Shown here: positions 1-12,020 of the stretch, piece by piece | How the letters are laid out: each line of letters begins with the position of its first letter | How positions within the stretch are numbered: the stretch's first letter is position 1 | Assembly (NCBI GenBank): GCA_947685225.1 | Contig: CANTUV010000004.1 | Location: forward strand, 13,051,001-13,115,000 | Direction of reading: 5' to 3' | Length of the DNA stretch: 64,000 bases | Source: Garcia nutans | Lineage: Eukaryota; Streptophyta; Magnoliopsida; Malpighiales; Euphorbiaceae | Program-made: the position numbers and the translations under genes | Notes under the pieces: generated by a model | The model's database searches: none | Seen by the model: only the letters and a program-made list of their open reading frames with translations | What the model was told of the DNA's origin: nothing

Positions 1-2179
1 GATATGAATGAAGTTGTTTTGAGTAGTTAATAATGATTTTAAGGTTGGATTGAAGAAATGGTTAAATTTAAGTTGAGTTTGGTGAAGAGAGAGAATTTAG
101 GGTTATGAAACTTGAGTTTGTGAAATCATGAGTTTTAATTGTGCAATTTGGTTCCAAATTTATTGTTTTGATGCATAAACAATGATTTTAAAGTCAAATC
201 ATGGATTTGGTTAAGTTTGGATAGAGTTTGAAAATTGTAGTGTTGATTTAGGGTTTTGAAAAAGGGATATTTTCAAAGTATGGTGAATTGTTTAGTTTTG
301 TTGCTTAAATCATGTTCTTTAAGGATATAAGTGATGGAAATAAGATTGGATTGATAATTGGAATTAATTGGAATGGAGACCTTCAATGGGGAAGGTTATG
401 TCATTTTAGGGTTTTGAAAATAAGTATGTGTTTATGTAATGTAATTGATTTAAACATATTAAAATAGGTTTTTAATTATATTAATAAACTTAAAACACTA
501 ATTTAAATGGCTTGATATGGTTTTTCAAAGTTAAGGTGAGGTAAAGCTTAATTTTAGGATTTTGTTTAGAGTGATGTTTAATTTTGGTTTGATGTTGAGA
601 ATGCCTTAGAATGTGATATTAAATGATTATTTATGATCACATTTGGTATAGGCATTGAGAGGAAGTAGTTTGCCTAACCCTAGTGTTGAAGGGCAACTAG
701 GAAGAGAAGGTTGGAAGGACTTTTGAAGCTTACTTTAGAGTGCTTTCTAAGGTATGTACAAACTCTTGATAAATGAGGTCTAATTGCATTATATTTGGCC
801 TAACACATTTTGGATGAAAAATGTGTTAAACTACTTGGTAGCATGAACATTCATGAACATTGTGTTATAACATGTGAATTGTTATGTATGCATTATATGC
901 ATTATGAAAAGCTATTATTAATAGCTAAATTGAATAAAATCTAAATTATGTGCATTATGTGAAAATGACCCAAAGTGTTTGGGTAATGTGATTTTGTTAT
1001 AAAATATCATACATTGTGATGAAATGATGAAATGTGACAAATTGAAATGAAATGACATTGATATGAATGAGAAAAATGAGAAAATGAGGTAATGTGTCTA
1101 ATTGATTATGTGAAAACGAGAAAGAAATTAATGATGGAAAATATGAAATAGTTGTGTGCCTAGTTTGTTATTCGATTTTTAGAGTTCTGTATTTGGCGGC
1201 ATGCCTATGAGGTTATCCTCATAATCTGACTTTGGGGCTAGACGCTTGGCCTCACTGTGATGTGATTTGCCTTCGGGGCTAGCTTTTGAGCATTACTTGA
1301 TTTGCCTTTGGGGCTAGACACTTAGTGTCATTATGGACCAAAACAGTAACTCTGGAATTTGAATAATATATTAGTTTGTTTGGGCCCATGCTTATGTATG
1401 TGTTTGTATGAATTATTAAATGATAAAAGAATATGTTTAAAAGAGAGCTTGGATACCACATTATGACATAGCATAAAAGCATTTTGTATTGGCATTATTT
1501 TAAAGTTTTATTATAATCAAAGTTTGTACTACTAGGCTTTTAGCTTAGCTCGATTGCATTTCATCACGCAGCTGACAAGAGTGATCCAGTTGAGCCAGAG
1601 AGTTCTTCTGGACCAAGCCAGGTCTAGATTAGAGATTGCTTGTTGATCTGATTTTGGGTACATCAAGATCAAAGCCATTTTGTTATCATGTATATATTTT
1701 ATATTATAGTACATTTTGATATCATGTATATTATATTATGTTTTTGAAGTATATATATTGTAAATTATAAAGAATATTTTGAATAATTGGGTAATGTGAG
1801 GCTTATATGTATTTTGATATATATATATATGCATATGTATAAATTTTTTGAGGAATTGTGGAGAAATTGAGAGTTTAAGGTGAATATGTTTGATTGGTTT
1901 ATTTGGGGAGTGTTTTTATGCAGGTTGTGTAACTGTTAAATTTATGAGATATCCAAATTACAGGCAAAACTCTGGCGAATTTTTTCCAGAGATTTTCATA
2001 TAAAATGCTTATTTTGGAACCTATATTATTGAAAATTATATTTTAAAGTATTTGAGATTTTAAATTAGAAATATGAAACTTTTTATTAAACTAGGTTGTG
2101 GCATTTTTATACTTTATATGCGTATTTTACATAGACTGGTTGTATATATTATACATATATAGGGTATAAGGGTGTTACA
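1..2179 (-). mobile_element. Long LTR (Tekay/Del-like family), left end outside window
   Basis: This is one of four copies of the same long-LTR family in the window. It ends in GGTGTTACA at 2179, the reverse complement of the TGTAACACCC start seen at 12021 and 31133, so I call it minus relative to those; true transcriptional sense is unknown. The first bases align with position about 9786 of the copy at 9275, so roughly 500 bp lie outside the window. It abuts copia copy A with no PBS or PPT at its right edge, so that edge is the outer border of an element or a solo LTR. The next 5 bp (ATAAC) are a candidate TSD that cannot be checked. No coding potential is seen. Lineage is inferred from LTR length and termini only. 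Confidence 0.7.
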
Positions 2180-2578
2180 ATAACAATACCGAGACAGATC
2201 ATCTATAAAGGTGATAAAATATCTCTCTCCAGTGAAATAAGGAATGGAGAGTGGTTCGTAAATATATGTATGAATTATCTCAAGAAGCTCATTACTTATT
2301 GTGGCACCTTTCTTTGTATGCTTAGTTTGCTTTCCTTTTATGCAACCTATGCATAATTGAAAATCAATTAAGTCTAGATTTTGTAAAATTCCATCTTGTA
2401 TTAATCTTTGAATTCTTTCCCTAGAAATATGCCCTATTCTTTTGTGCCATAAGAATGAAGAATTTCCATTAATTAAGCCAAATTTTGAACCAACATTTGA
2501 ATGCAAGGTAAGTAAAGCATGTATAAATTCATGATTTAGAAATTTGATATAAACCATCATATAAAACACCAGAACCAA
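2180..2578 (-). pseudogene. copia A pre-integrase / integrase N-terminal remnant
   Basis: The minus-strand frame contains the GAG-pre-integrase signature with a WHKRIGH motif followed by a CIGCIKGKQTKH segment, the HHCC zinc-binding part of a copia integrase, then the start of the integrase core (FITFIDDLSRY). It is truncated by the long-LTR insertion at 2179/2180, so the rest of the integrase is missing. In a working element this protein would bind and insert the cDNA in the nucleus. The match to 7020-7361 of copy B is plain. A frame change occurs near 2190. Confidence 0.7.
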
Positions 2579-2739
2579 CTATTATCAAATTAAACATCAA
2601 ACTTAGTTTTCCACAACCAAAGTAAACTGAATATCTAACAACATCTAATTTGATAAAGAAATTAAATTCTTAGAAATTGAAGGTACATAAAAAGTATTAA
2701 AAAGATCCATCTGATGACCAGTCTCTAAAAGCATGCGAT

Positions 2740-3720
2740 AGGTACTGACAGTTACCACTTCTAATTTGAGACGGTTTTTCATATAAAGGAACATTTCACT
2801 TTCCTTTAATTTTTGGGTTGTAAGAAGTCCTTGTATTAAATTAGTGACATTAGTTATGGCTCAAGAATCTATCCACCAAGTTGTAGAAGGAACTTTAGCA
2901 AGATTTAATTCATAAAATATAAAAGAAATATTTGTGCTTCACTTTTTAAACCAAGTCTTACACAGGTTACATTCATTCTGCATGTGTTCCTTCTTGACAC
3001 AAAAGTGACATTTCATAGTGAATTACCTTCATGGCTCTAGCTACTTTCCCTAGGTCCACTTTTCTTTGGTGGAATGTGCTTTCCTTTTCTGAATTTTCCT
3101 TTATTCTTATGGCTTCATGAGTTACAGAAAGGGCATGTTTATGTTCATTTTGTCTTAATCTCACTTTCTCTTGAATACACATATTGGTAAGCTCAATCAA
3201 GTTTCGTTGCTCAATGTTAGTATTATAGTGGATCTTGAATAAGCAACCTATGATGGAAGTGAGTTAAGGACAAACTGCACCAAGAAGGACTCATCCTTAT
3301 TCATGCCTAGTGCTCTTAGTTTTACAATGTTGAAAATATGTTGCTGAATACCTTTCTGACCATTATATTTCATATTGGTCAACTCAGCCATCAGTGTGCT
3401 TCCAAGGGACTTATCAGTGCTTTTGAAGCGCTTCTCAACACATTTTAGAAATTCCAAGGCAATCACAGTTTGAGGAAGGAGGTCTTGATATTATTGGCAA
3501 TGTTCATTCTCATAAACATAAGACTAAGTCTGTTTGACCTTTTCCAGGCTTTTAATTATTCCACCTGCTGTGAAGTAATATCATAGGTAGTTTTAGGTGG
3601 CTTTTTAATTATCAAAGCCAGGCCAAGATCAAATACATCTAATGAGAATTGGACCTTTTAATACCACTTAGAAAAATTTGATAAATCAAATGTTATCATT
3701 CTAGATGCAAGGGAGCTTAA
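2740..3720 (-). pseudogene. copia A gag-protease remnant
   Basis: Short minus-strand frames encode typical copia gag pieces: a segment with VQFSLDVFDLGLALI around 3700, LVQFVLNSLPS near 3250, a basic region and a degraded zinc knuckle around 2970. A protease-like WWID motif lies near 2880, followed by GNRL-like sequence. The same blocks occur in copy B at 7511-8520, with a different set of stops and shifts. Gag would form the capsid-like particle and the protease would process it. Several frameshifts and stops make it non-functional. Confidence 0.65.
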
Positions 3721-5199
3721 AGAAGTAGCAACTGTATAAAACAGAATAATTCTCACAATAAAGCCTCAAATACAAACTTAAAATATATAACGATGAACTA
3801 TTGACATCACTAAAGTTTTCCTTTGGGTAAACTTTGGGATATCTAGTATCTACTTGAGGGGATCTTAAAATTACATTACTATTCTATGTTATTCATATAT
3901 TACCTTTGGGTTTCCATATTACCTTTCTAAATAACAAAAAATAAAACTGTTATTTTATAATTAGTAGAATGTAACTTTCCTTTGGGCTAGCCCCGATGTC
4001 CTAATTATAAATATTCTTTCTTTATATATCTCCCTTAGTGATTTTATGCAATCTAATAAATATATAGTTCACTAACTTAGGTTACTTTGGCAACTATCTA
4101 AACTAGTGAACTTTATATATCTATAAATTGTCTAAAAATATTTTATTCTTTTATTTGAGTCATACATTTGTACTCAAATTATTCCAACATAGTCACATAT
4201 TTAAAAAAAATTTGTCATCAATTTAATATTGCAAATAAGTACTTTAACTAATATAGTTCTTTTATGTAGTTTAACTATTACAAGACTCATCAACTTAGGT
4301 TACTTTGGTAACAATCTAAGTTAGTGAATTCTAAGTCATAAAACTATTTAGCATAATTTGCATAAAAAATACATACAAATTATGCAAACATTAATCTCAG
4401 ATCTACATTGCTTTTAAAAACATAACATATTAGTTAAATAAATAAGCAATGTAAACTGTCAAATGTATAATATATTGTTTAAGCATGTAATACACTAATT
4501 AAACATATAACATGTCTATACCTTTTGGATTATTATATTCATATATCCAAAATCAAAATAAGGCGCGCACCATTCAAATATATATAATATATATTGTTTA
4601 AGAATATAACACATTGTGTATATGTAATTATATATACTAATATGTAAATATAATAGTATGTCTAGGATATGTAAGAATAAGTAATATATAATGCAATTTA
4701 CTTTTGCCCTTTAATTTGTAATCATTATGATTATATAATGGTTACAAACCAAAACAACTAATAATCAATTCATCAAATTCAATAAGGATGGATGCAAACA
4801 TTAGTAGTATTCATGTCCATTCAAATGATATTTGTATTTCATATAATAACATATGTATATGCAAATAAATAGCCAATATGTGTTTAGCATTTGTCTAGTA
4901 TCTTAATGGCTTCAAAAACTATAATTGCCCAAGTTCGTATACAGAATAATGTGTTTAATATATACAAAATAATTGCAATATTATATAATATGTAAAACTA
5001 TAATGGTCGTTCATATAATCAAAGTGGTTCGCAATAAACTAATCACCGAAGATCGTAAATTGAGGTTATAAAAAAAATTCAAGAATACAAAGCAAAATGG
5101 TACAATATTGCACAAATATTGATTGAACCAAAACAACTAAATTTCACACAGTAATGAATATTGTAAAAGACTATAATTCTAAGATATTTGAATTCAATT
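3721..5199 (-). other. copia A leader (untranslated region between PBS and gag)
   Basis: There is no ORF here. This roughly 1.5-kb AT-rich stretch aligns along its length with 8521-9274 plus 24389-25157 of copy B, including shared blocks such as ACATATAACATGTCTATACC (near 4503 and 24436). It is the 5' untranslated leader of the copia family, not an LTR, because in copy B it lies between the PBS and gag. A direct repeat (CACTAACTTAGGTTACTTTG near 4070; a variant near 4290) lies within it. Confidence 0.6.
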
Positions 5200-5208
5200 G
5201 GCTCTGAT

Positions 5209-6410
5209 CTTTTTATATATGAGCATATAATCCTTTGTCTCTTGTAAGTATCTCATGACCTTCTTTGTAGCCTTCCAGTGTTCCAATCTTAGATCACTTT
5301 GGTATCTTCCCAACATACCAGTTGCATAGCTGATATCCGGTCTAGTATAGGTTTGAGCGTACATCAAACTCCTACAGTTAATGCATAAAGAATTTTGTTC
5401 ATTTGGCCCCTTTTAAAGTTATGCCTGGGGCACTGTCATTTATGTAATTTGTCACTTTTTAAAATAGGTGCAACACCTGCTGAATATGACTACATATTGA
5501 ACCTCTCTAAAACTCGATTAATATAACCTTTTTGAGACAAACCTAGTATTCCTCGAGATCGATCCCTAAAAAGCTCTATGCTAATAACATAGTTTGCCTC
5601 ACCCATATCAACCATATAAAAGTTTTAGAGAGATATTCCTTGGTTTTACGTAATAAGCCAAGATCACTACTAGCAACCAAAATATCATCCACATATAATA
5701 TCAAAAATATAAACTTGCTTCCACTAACTTTTAGATATATACACTGATCGATAACATTTTCCTTAAACATAAAAGATGTGATGATATCATTAAACTTAAT
5801 ATAACATTGCCTAGAAGCTTGTTTAAGACTGTGAATGGATATCTTTAATTTGCAAACTAGGTGTTCCTTTCCTTTTTTTGCGAAATGCTCAAGTTGTTCC
5901 ATGTAGATATCTTAATCCAAATTTTTATTTAAAAATGCAATTTTCACATTCATTTGATTTAATTTTAGATCAAAATGAGCTACAAGCGCCATGATGATCC
6001 TAAGTGATTCCTTTTTAGAAACTGGAAAGAAAGTATCTCTGTAATATATTCACTCCTTCTGGGTGAAAACTTTGGCCACTATTCTAGCTTTAAATCATTC
6101 AACATTGCCTTTGGCATCGTGCTTGGTCTTAAGGACCTATTTACAATCGATGGGTTTATAATTATCAAGCAAATCAATAAGATCCCAGACATCATTATGG
6201 TCCATAGATTTCAACTCTTCATCTATAGCTTTTACCCATCTATTTGAATCATCACTTTCCATGGCCTGTGAAAATGAAACTGGATCTTTCCTTAACTTAA
6301 CATCAAATTCAAATTCTTATAAATGCACCACATAATCATCTAAAATGGCATATCTTTCCTTAACTAATCATCAAATTCAATGTTTACCTTTCTTGATTTA
6401 CTTCTCCCAC
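5209..6410 (-). pseudogene. copia B reverse transcriptase and partial RNase H
   Basis: The best frame (5576-5902) contains the RVT_2 signature: ISIHSLKQASRQCYIKF and the catalytic YVDDILVAS. Downstream, 5210-5290 reads WKATKKVMRYLQETKDYML, the segment joining RT and RNase H in copia elements. Upstream short frames near 6050-6300 hold the RT N-terminal part. The RNase H core and the 3' LTR are missing because sequence is fused at 5208 to the PBS/leader of copy A. Multiple frameshifts and stops are present. The enzyme would copy the element RNA into cDNA inside the particle. Confidence 0.75.
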
Positions 6411-6419
6411 TATTTTTCC

Positions 6420-7380
6420 ATTCTCTAAGAATATGGCATTACCAATTTCAACTATTCTCACACTATAGTTAGGACAGTAAAATATGTACCCTTTTGATTT
6501 TTCTAAATAACTAATAAAAAATCCAGAACAGATCTCTAATCTAACTTTTTCTCATGTGGGTTGAAGATTATTATCTCTAATGGACAACCACATACATGTA
6601 TACGTCTCAAACTAGGTTTCCTACTAGTTCAGAACTCAAAAGGAGTTTTTGAAACCATTTTTCTAGGAACTCTGATTAAAATATATATTGCGGTCTTTAA
6701 ATCTTCGACCCACTAGGAAATAGGTACAGTAGAGTAACTCGTCATACTTCTAACCATTTCCATTAATGTATGATTATGCTTTTCAACAACACCATTCTGT
6801 TGTGGCTTACCTGGCATTGTGTATTGAGCATGAATGCCATGCTTTCCTAGGAATTTGGGAAAACGACTAGGATTTTATCCTGATTCATCATATCTACTAT
6901 AGTATTCACCACCTCAATTTGATCTCATAATTCTAACCTTTTATCTAATTGTCTCTCAACCTCTGTAATGTACATCACAAAGATGTCAATAGCTTGAGAC
7001 CTTTCATGCAATAAATATACACAACCATACCAAGACAAATCATCTATAAAGGTGATAATCTCTCTCCAATGAAACAAGGAATGGAGATTGATTCGCAAGT
7101 ATCTGTATAAATTATCTTAAGAAGCTCATTACTTCTTGTGGCACCTTTCTTTGTATGCTTGGTTTACTTTCCTTTTATACAATCCATACATACTTGAAAA
7201 TTAGTGAAGTCTAGATTTTGTAAAATTTCATCCTTCACTAATCTCTCTATTCTTTCCCTAAAGATATGCCTTAGCCTTTTGTGCCACATGAATAAAGAAT
7301 TTTCATTAATTAATCCATGTTTTGCCAACATTTGAATGCAAAGTAACCAAAGGTTGTGCAAATCTATGATTTAGACAAAT
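6420..7380 (-). pseudogene. copia B integrase remnant
   Basis: Minus-strand pieces show the pre-integrase motif (SLFMWHKRLRHIFRERI, CMDCIKGK) at 7164-7361, the core around 6950-7100, and the conserved stretch around 6780-6810 that corresponds to the QQNGVVEKHNHT-type block. Lower positions match the integrase C-terminal region, which in copia elements leads into RT. It is interrupted by stops and shifts and cannot give a full protein. The second histidine-containing loop has R in place of the usual G (RLRH for RxGH), which also suggests decay. Confidence 0.65.
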
Positions 7381-7510
7381 TTTATATAAACCATCATATA
7401 ATACAAGAACCAACTGTCATTAAATTAAACATCAAACTTAGTCTTCCATAACAAAAATAAATTGAATATCCAACAGCATCTAATTTTGATAAATAAATTA
7501 AGAGATCCAT

Positions 7511-8520
7511 CTAATGACTAGTCTCTAAAAGCAAGCGATAGGTACCAACAACTACCACTTCTACTTTGAGACGATTTCCCATATAAAGAAACTTTTCACT
7601 TTCCTTTGGTTGGGTTGTAAGGAATCCTTGTATTAAATTAGTAACATGAGTTATGGGTCTAAAATCAATCCACCAAGTATTAGAAGGAACTTCAGCAAGA
7701 TTTGATTCATAACATACAAAAGAAAGATTCACACCTCTCATTTCAAACCAAGTCTTACGCTTATTACATTCATTCTTCATGTGTCTCTTCTTGCCATAAA
7801 AGTCACATTTCACAGTGAATTTACCTTCATGACTATGGCTACTTTTTCGAGGTCTACTTTTCTTTGGTGGAATGCGCTTTCTTTTTCTAAATTTGCCTTT
7901 ATTCTTCATGGCTCCATGAGTTACAGAAAGGGAAAGATTTTGTCCATCTTGTCTTAATCTCACTTCCTCTTGAATACACTTATCGGTAAACTCATTCAAA
8001 TTCCACCGCTCATTGTTAATATTATAGTGGATCTTGAATGGAGCAAACTGTGATGGAAGTGAGTTAAGGACAAACTGCACCAAGAAGGAATCGTCCATAT
8101 TCATCCCTAATGCTTTCAGTTTCGCAACCTTTTTAGTCATGCTCAAAAATCAAAATATACTGTTAAATACCTTTCTAACCATCATAATTCATAGTGGTAA
8201 ACTCAGTCATCAGTGTCCCTGCAAGGGACTTATTAGTACATTTAAAGTGCTCCTTAATAGATTTCAAAAATTTCAAGGTGATCTAGGTTTGAGCGAGGAA
8301 GTCTTGATATTAATGGCAATGGTCATTCTCATAAACATAAGACTAAGTCTATTTGACCTTTTCTAGGCTTTTAATTGTTCCACTTACTGTGAAGTACTAA
8401 CATCAATAGCTTTAGGTGGCACTTCAGTCATTAAAGACAGGTTAAGTTCTAGTATACTGAGTGAGAATTGAACTCTTTCATACCACTCCCAAAAATCTGA
8501 CCCATCAAATGTTATTATTC
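7511..8520 (-). pseudogene. copia B gag-protease
   Basis: The longest piece (7511-8146) encodes a gag C-terminal part (LVQFVLNSLPSQFAPFKIHY), a basic KNKGKFRKRK region, a damaged zinc knuckle (CDFYGKKRHMKNEC, with the second Cys of CX2CX4HX4C replaced) and the protease region. The protease active site, normally WWIDSGATTHV in this group, reads WWIDFRPITHV, so the S-G of the catalytic triad are lost. Further gag sequence continues in other frames up to about 8520. Gag would package RNA; this copy could not mature. Confidence 0.75.
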
Positions 8521-9274
8521 CTTATGCAAGGGAGTATAAAGAAGTGGGAACTGTACAAAATAGAATGATGCTCATAATAAGGCCTCAAATACAAACTTAA
8601 AATATATAATGATGAACTATTGATATCACTAAAGTTTTTCTTTAGATAAACTTTGGCATATCTAGTGCCCACTCAAAGGGAGCTTAAAATTACATTACTA
8701 TTTTATGTTATTTAGATATTACCTCTGGGTATCTATATTACCTTTCTAAATAACACAAAATAAAATTGTTATTTTATAATTAGGACAATGTGACTCTCCT
8801 TTGGTCTAGCCTCAATATCCTAATTATAAATATTATTTCTTTATAAGTCTCTCTTAGTGATTTTATGAAATCTAATAAATATATGGTTCACTAACTTAGG
8901 TCACTTTGAAAACTATCTAAACTACTGAACTTTATATCCATAAATTGTCTAATAATATTTTATTCTTTTATTTGAGTCATGCATTTATACTCAAATTATT
9001 CCAACATAGTCATATTTAAAAATTTTCTATCATCAATTTAATATTGCAAATAAGTAGTTTAACTAATATAGTTCTTTTATGTAGTTTAACTATTTCAAGA
9101 CTCATCAACTTAGATTACTTTTGTAACAATCTAAGTTAGTGAATCCTAAGTCATAAAACTACTTAACATAATTTGTATAAAAAATTCACATACAAATTAT
9201 GCAAACATTAATCTCATATCTACATTACTTTTAACACATATAACATATTAGTTAAACAAATAAGCAATGTAAAC
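8521..9274 (-). other. copia B leader, first segment
   Basis: This AT-rich stretch without ORFs is homologous to 3721-4450 of copy A. It is interrupted at 9274 and continues at 24389. It carries no gene that I can support. Confidence 0.6.
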
Positions 9275-9904
9275 TATAACACCCTTAATTTTTGGAAAAT
9301 TAAATAAAATAAATTAAAATTAAATTTGATAAATTAAATAAATAATTAAATGAAAAATGAAAGGATATTATATGATTTAATAGAAAGTATATTTGAAATA
9401 TATTTATATTTGAAGTAAATATGATATATATAAGATATATACATATGTTCAAGATATACATTACATATATGTATTGTATAATTAAGTGTATAGTGATTAA
9501 TATATATATAGATAAGGATGACTAAAGGAAGAGAAGTTTCTTCTTTCTTCTTCTTCTTCTTGTTCCTTTACCGTGAAAAAGATAGAGTGAGGTGAGAAGA
9601 GAGGGAGCTCTTCTTATTTACACTGAGAATTGAAGAAATTTCAAGGATTCAAGTGAAGTTTTTGAGTATTCTTCATTAATTAGTAAGTTCTTTATCAATT
9701 TTGCAATCTCTTTGGAATACTATGGAAGAATATGATTTGGGAAAATTGGGATTTGTGTATTAGCATATTTTAATGGCTTATTTTGGTATGTATGAAGTTG
9801 TGAGTAGCTAACAATGATTTTAAGGTTGGATTGAAGAAGTGATTGAATTTAAGTGAGTTTTAAAGGTGGTTGTGTTAAAATGGTTAAGTGTACGAAATGC
9901 AGAT

Positions 9905-10195
9905 TTTGCCTAACACAGCCATGTCATTGAGCATGTCAACGGTGCTAAGTTCAACATTGATGACACGACTATTAATACGGCCATGTTTCTGAGCATGTCA
10001 TAGCTTCTGTAAGGCAAAATAATTGACACGGCCATGAACACGCCCGTATTGTTGTGCGTGTCAAAGTTTTTGTGAGGCAAAATGAATGACATGAGTAGTG
10101 ACACGCCCATGTCATTGGACGTGTCAATGCAGTGAGTTAATGACACGGTCATTAACACGCCTGTGTTGTTGGACGTGTTACTTGAGGATAACTCA
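9905..10195. repeat. GACACG/CGTGTC inverted-repeat array in solo LTR
   Basis: About seven degenerate units built from TGACACGGCCAT and GGACGTGTCAA-type half-sites alternate in opposite orientation, spaced roughly 25-65 bp apart. Each pair can form a short hairpin. The corresponding place in the LTR copy at 1-2179 (around 540-590) has no such array, so it is a variable insertion or expansion. The 82-codon ORF across it is a by-product. Confidence 0.7.
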
Positions 10196-11050
10196 TTTCT
10201 TTATCTTTCATTTGTGATTTCTAATGTAAATGGTTTAATATTGAGAATGCCTTAGAATGTGATATTAAATGGTTGTTTATGATCACATTTGACTTAGGCA
10301 TTGAAAGAGAGTAGTTTGCCCAACCCTAGTGTTGAAGGGTAATATGGAAGAGAAGGTTAGAGGAAGTTTTAAAGCTTGTTTTGGAGTGCTTTCTAATGTA
10401 TGTACAAACTCTTGATAAATGGAATGTGATTGCATTAAATTTGGCCTAACACATTTTGGATTTGGATGAAAAATGTGTTAAGCTACTTGATACATTAAGT
10501 ATTCATGAACATGGTGCTAAGACATGTGAATTGCTATGAATACATTATTATGCATTGTGAAAAGCCACCGTTAATGGCTAAATTGAATGAAATGTGAACT
10601 ATGTGCAAAATATGAAAATGACCCAAAGTGTTTAGGTGATGTGGTTTTGTCATGAAATATCCTATGATGAGGATGAAATGTTGAAAATAAATAAAATTGA
10701 TATGAATGGGAAAATGAGAAAGGAATTGAGAATGGAAAATGTGAATTAATTGTGTGCCTAGTATGTTATTCAATTTTCAGAGTTCTGTGTTTCACGGCAT
10801 GCCTATATTTGCCTATGGAGCTAGACACTTGGTGTCACTGTGAAAATATTTTTGAGGTGAAAATACCAGGTCGTAAGCCTCAGAAACTAGTCCTTGAAGC
10901 TGGGCTTGGTGAAAAGACCGGGTCATAAGCCCAGACCTAGTTGGACTGTTATATTAATACTTTGCCTTCGGGCTAGACACATGGTGTCATTAAGGATTAA
11001 AACGGTAACTCTAAGAATTGAATGATGTATTAGTTGTTTGGGCCCATGCT

Positions 11051-11861
11051 GATGGCAACCAAGAGGGGGGGGGGTGAATTGGTTTCCTCAAGAAATAATG
11101 GCAAATTAAAAACTCAACAAACAAGAAATGCGGAATAGAGAAATGGTTGACTAGTGAATGAAAGAAAGAACACACAATATTTATAGTGGTTCGGATTTTC
11201 TTCAATCCTACATCCACTTCCTTAACAACTTGTTAAGGTATCACTAATATTTGAAGTTTTACAAGCTCACTTCCAACTTTGGTGTTTTCACAAGTTCACA
11301 CCTAACTTAACAAGTGTTTTGCTAAGGCTTACACTCAAAAACCTTTACAAGAGTTTTTCAAGGCTCACTCTCACAACCTTTACAAGAGTTTTTCAAGGCT
11401 TACTCTCACAACCTAAGTGTTTTCCAAGCTCACACTCAAACTTATACAATGGTGTTTTCAATGCTTACACCTAACATTCATTACAATTCAAATGTAAGTA
11501 AAATATGTTGCTTGGCTATAAATTCTTTGATTCTCTCTTTTCATCCTCTAATTTTTCTTAGAGTAGCAATGTATTTATAGCTAATGTGGTCTGACTAGCC
11601 GTTATAGATAGTGAGAAAAAAGTCTTATGTAAGTGTGGTCGCGACTGTGGTCGGGCTATTGACCGGTAAACCTACTGTGATATAGTTTCATCCTTCAATT
11701 GAATGGGGCGGTCATTTCCATGTCTTGTGCAACCGCTAAACATGCTCTATTCAGTTTTATTTGAAACAACTTAATCCTGCAACAAGGTTCTTCAAACACA
11801 TGTTAAATAAGTCATTCAATTTGAGTTGTCAAGGATCAAAATTGAGATCATTTGTCTAACA
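11051..11861 (-). repeat. 3' LTR of SIRE-like element (shortened)
   Basis: It aligns with 22438-23819 of the 5' LTR but lacks a 570-bp block corresponding to 23015-23584, with TCTT at both deletion edges. It also lacks the last bases of the LTR next to the flank. A TATA motif (ATTTATAG on plus, TATAAAT on minus) lies at 11572-11580. A G-run at about 11064-11073 matches the run near 22453 of the other LTR. Confidence 0.85.
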
Positions 11862-11877
11862 ATCTCCCCCATTTTGA
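11862..11877 (-). other. Polypurine tract of SIRE-like element
   Basis: The minus strand reads AAAATGGGGGAGAT directly before the LTR start TGTTAGAC. This purine run primes plus-strand cDNA synthesis, and its position and form are typical of SIRE-type elements. Confidence 0.85.
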
Positions 11878-12020
11878 CTTTGACAATCAAATGGAATAAT
11901 GATATACATTAACAAAGATATAACTTAGATTGGCTCACAATCTTTCCTTATTCAAATTGCTCATGTGTTGAATGTTAATAAATTTGTTATAATGCTCCCC
12001 CTAAACATATGCATGAGTCA

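Larger units (their letters stand above)
2180..5208 (-). mobile_element. Ty1/copia element copy A, 5' part only (leader, gag, start of integrase)
   Basis: Read on the minus strand, this is a partial primer-binding site at 5200-5208, a long leader, a gag/protease remnant, and the first part of integrase, cut off by the long LTR that ends at 2179. Its leader, gag and integrase parts align closely with copy B (5209-9274 plus 24389-25172). There is no LTR at 5208: the partial PBS is fused directly to the RNase H region of copy B. The element is dead. Confidence 0.75.
5209..9274 (-). mobile_element. Ty1/copia element copy B, main part
   Basis: Minus-strand order is leader (24389-25157, then 8521-9274), gag/protease (7511-8520), integrase (about 6420-7380), reverse transcriptase and the start of RNase H (5209-6410). 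It is split at 9274 by the long LTR 9275-24383, whose 5-bp TSD TAAAC occurs at 9270-9274 and 24384-24388. It ends abruptly at 5209, where it is joined to copy A. Every domain carries stops or shifts. The PBS at 25158-25170 is complementary to initiator tRNA-Met, as is usual for plant copia elements. Confidence 0.8.

Noticed and set aside
3721..5199. An LTR between the two copia copies
   Set aside because: Copy B shows the same sequence lying between PBS and gag, so it is leader, not LTR.
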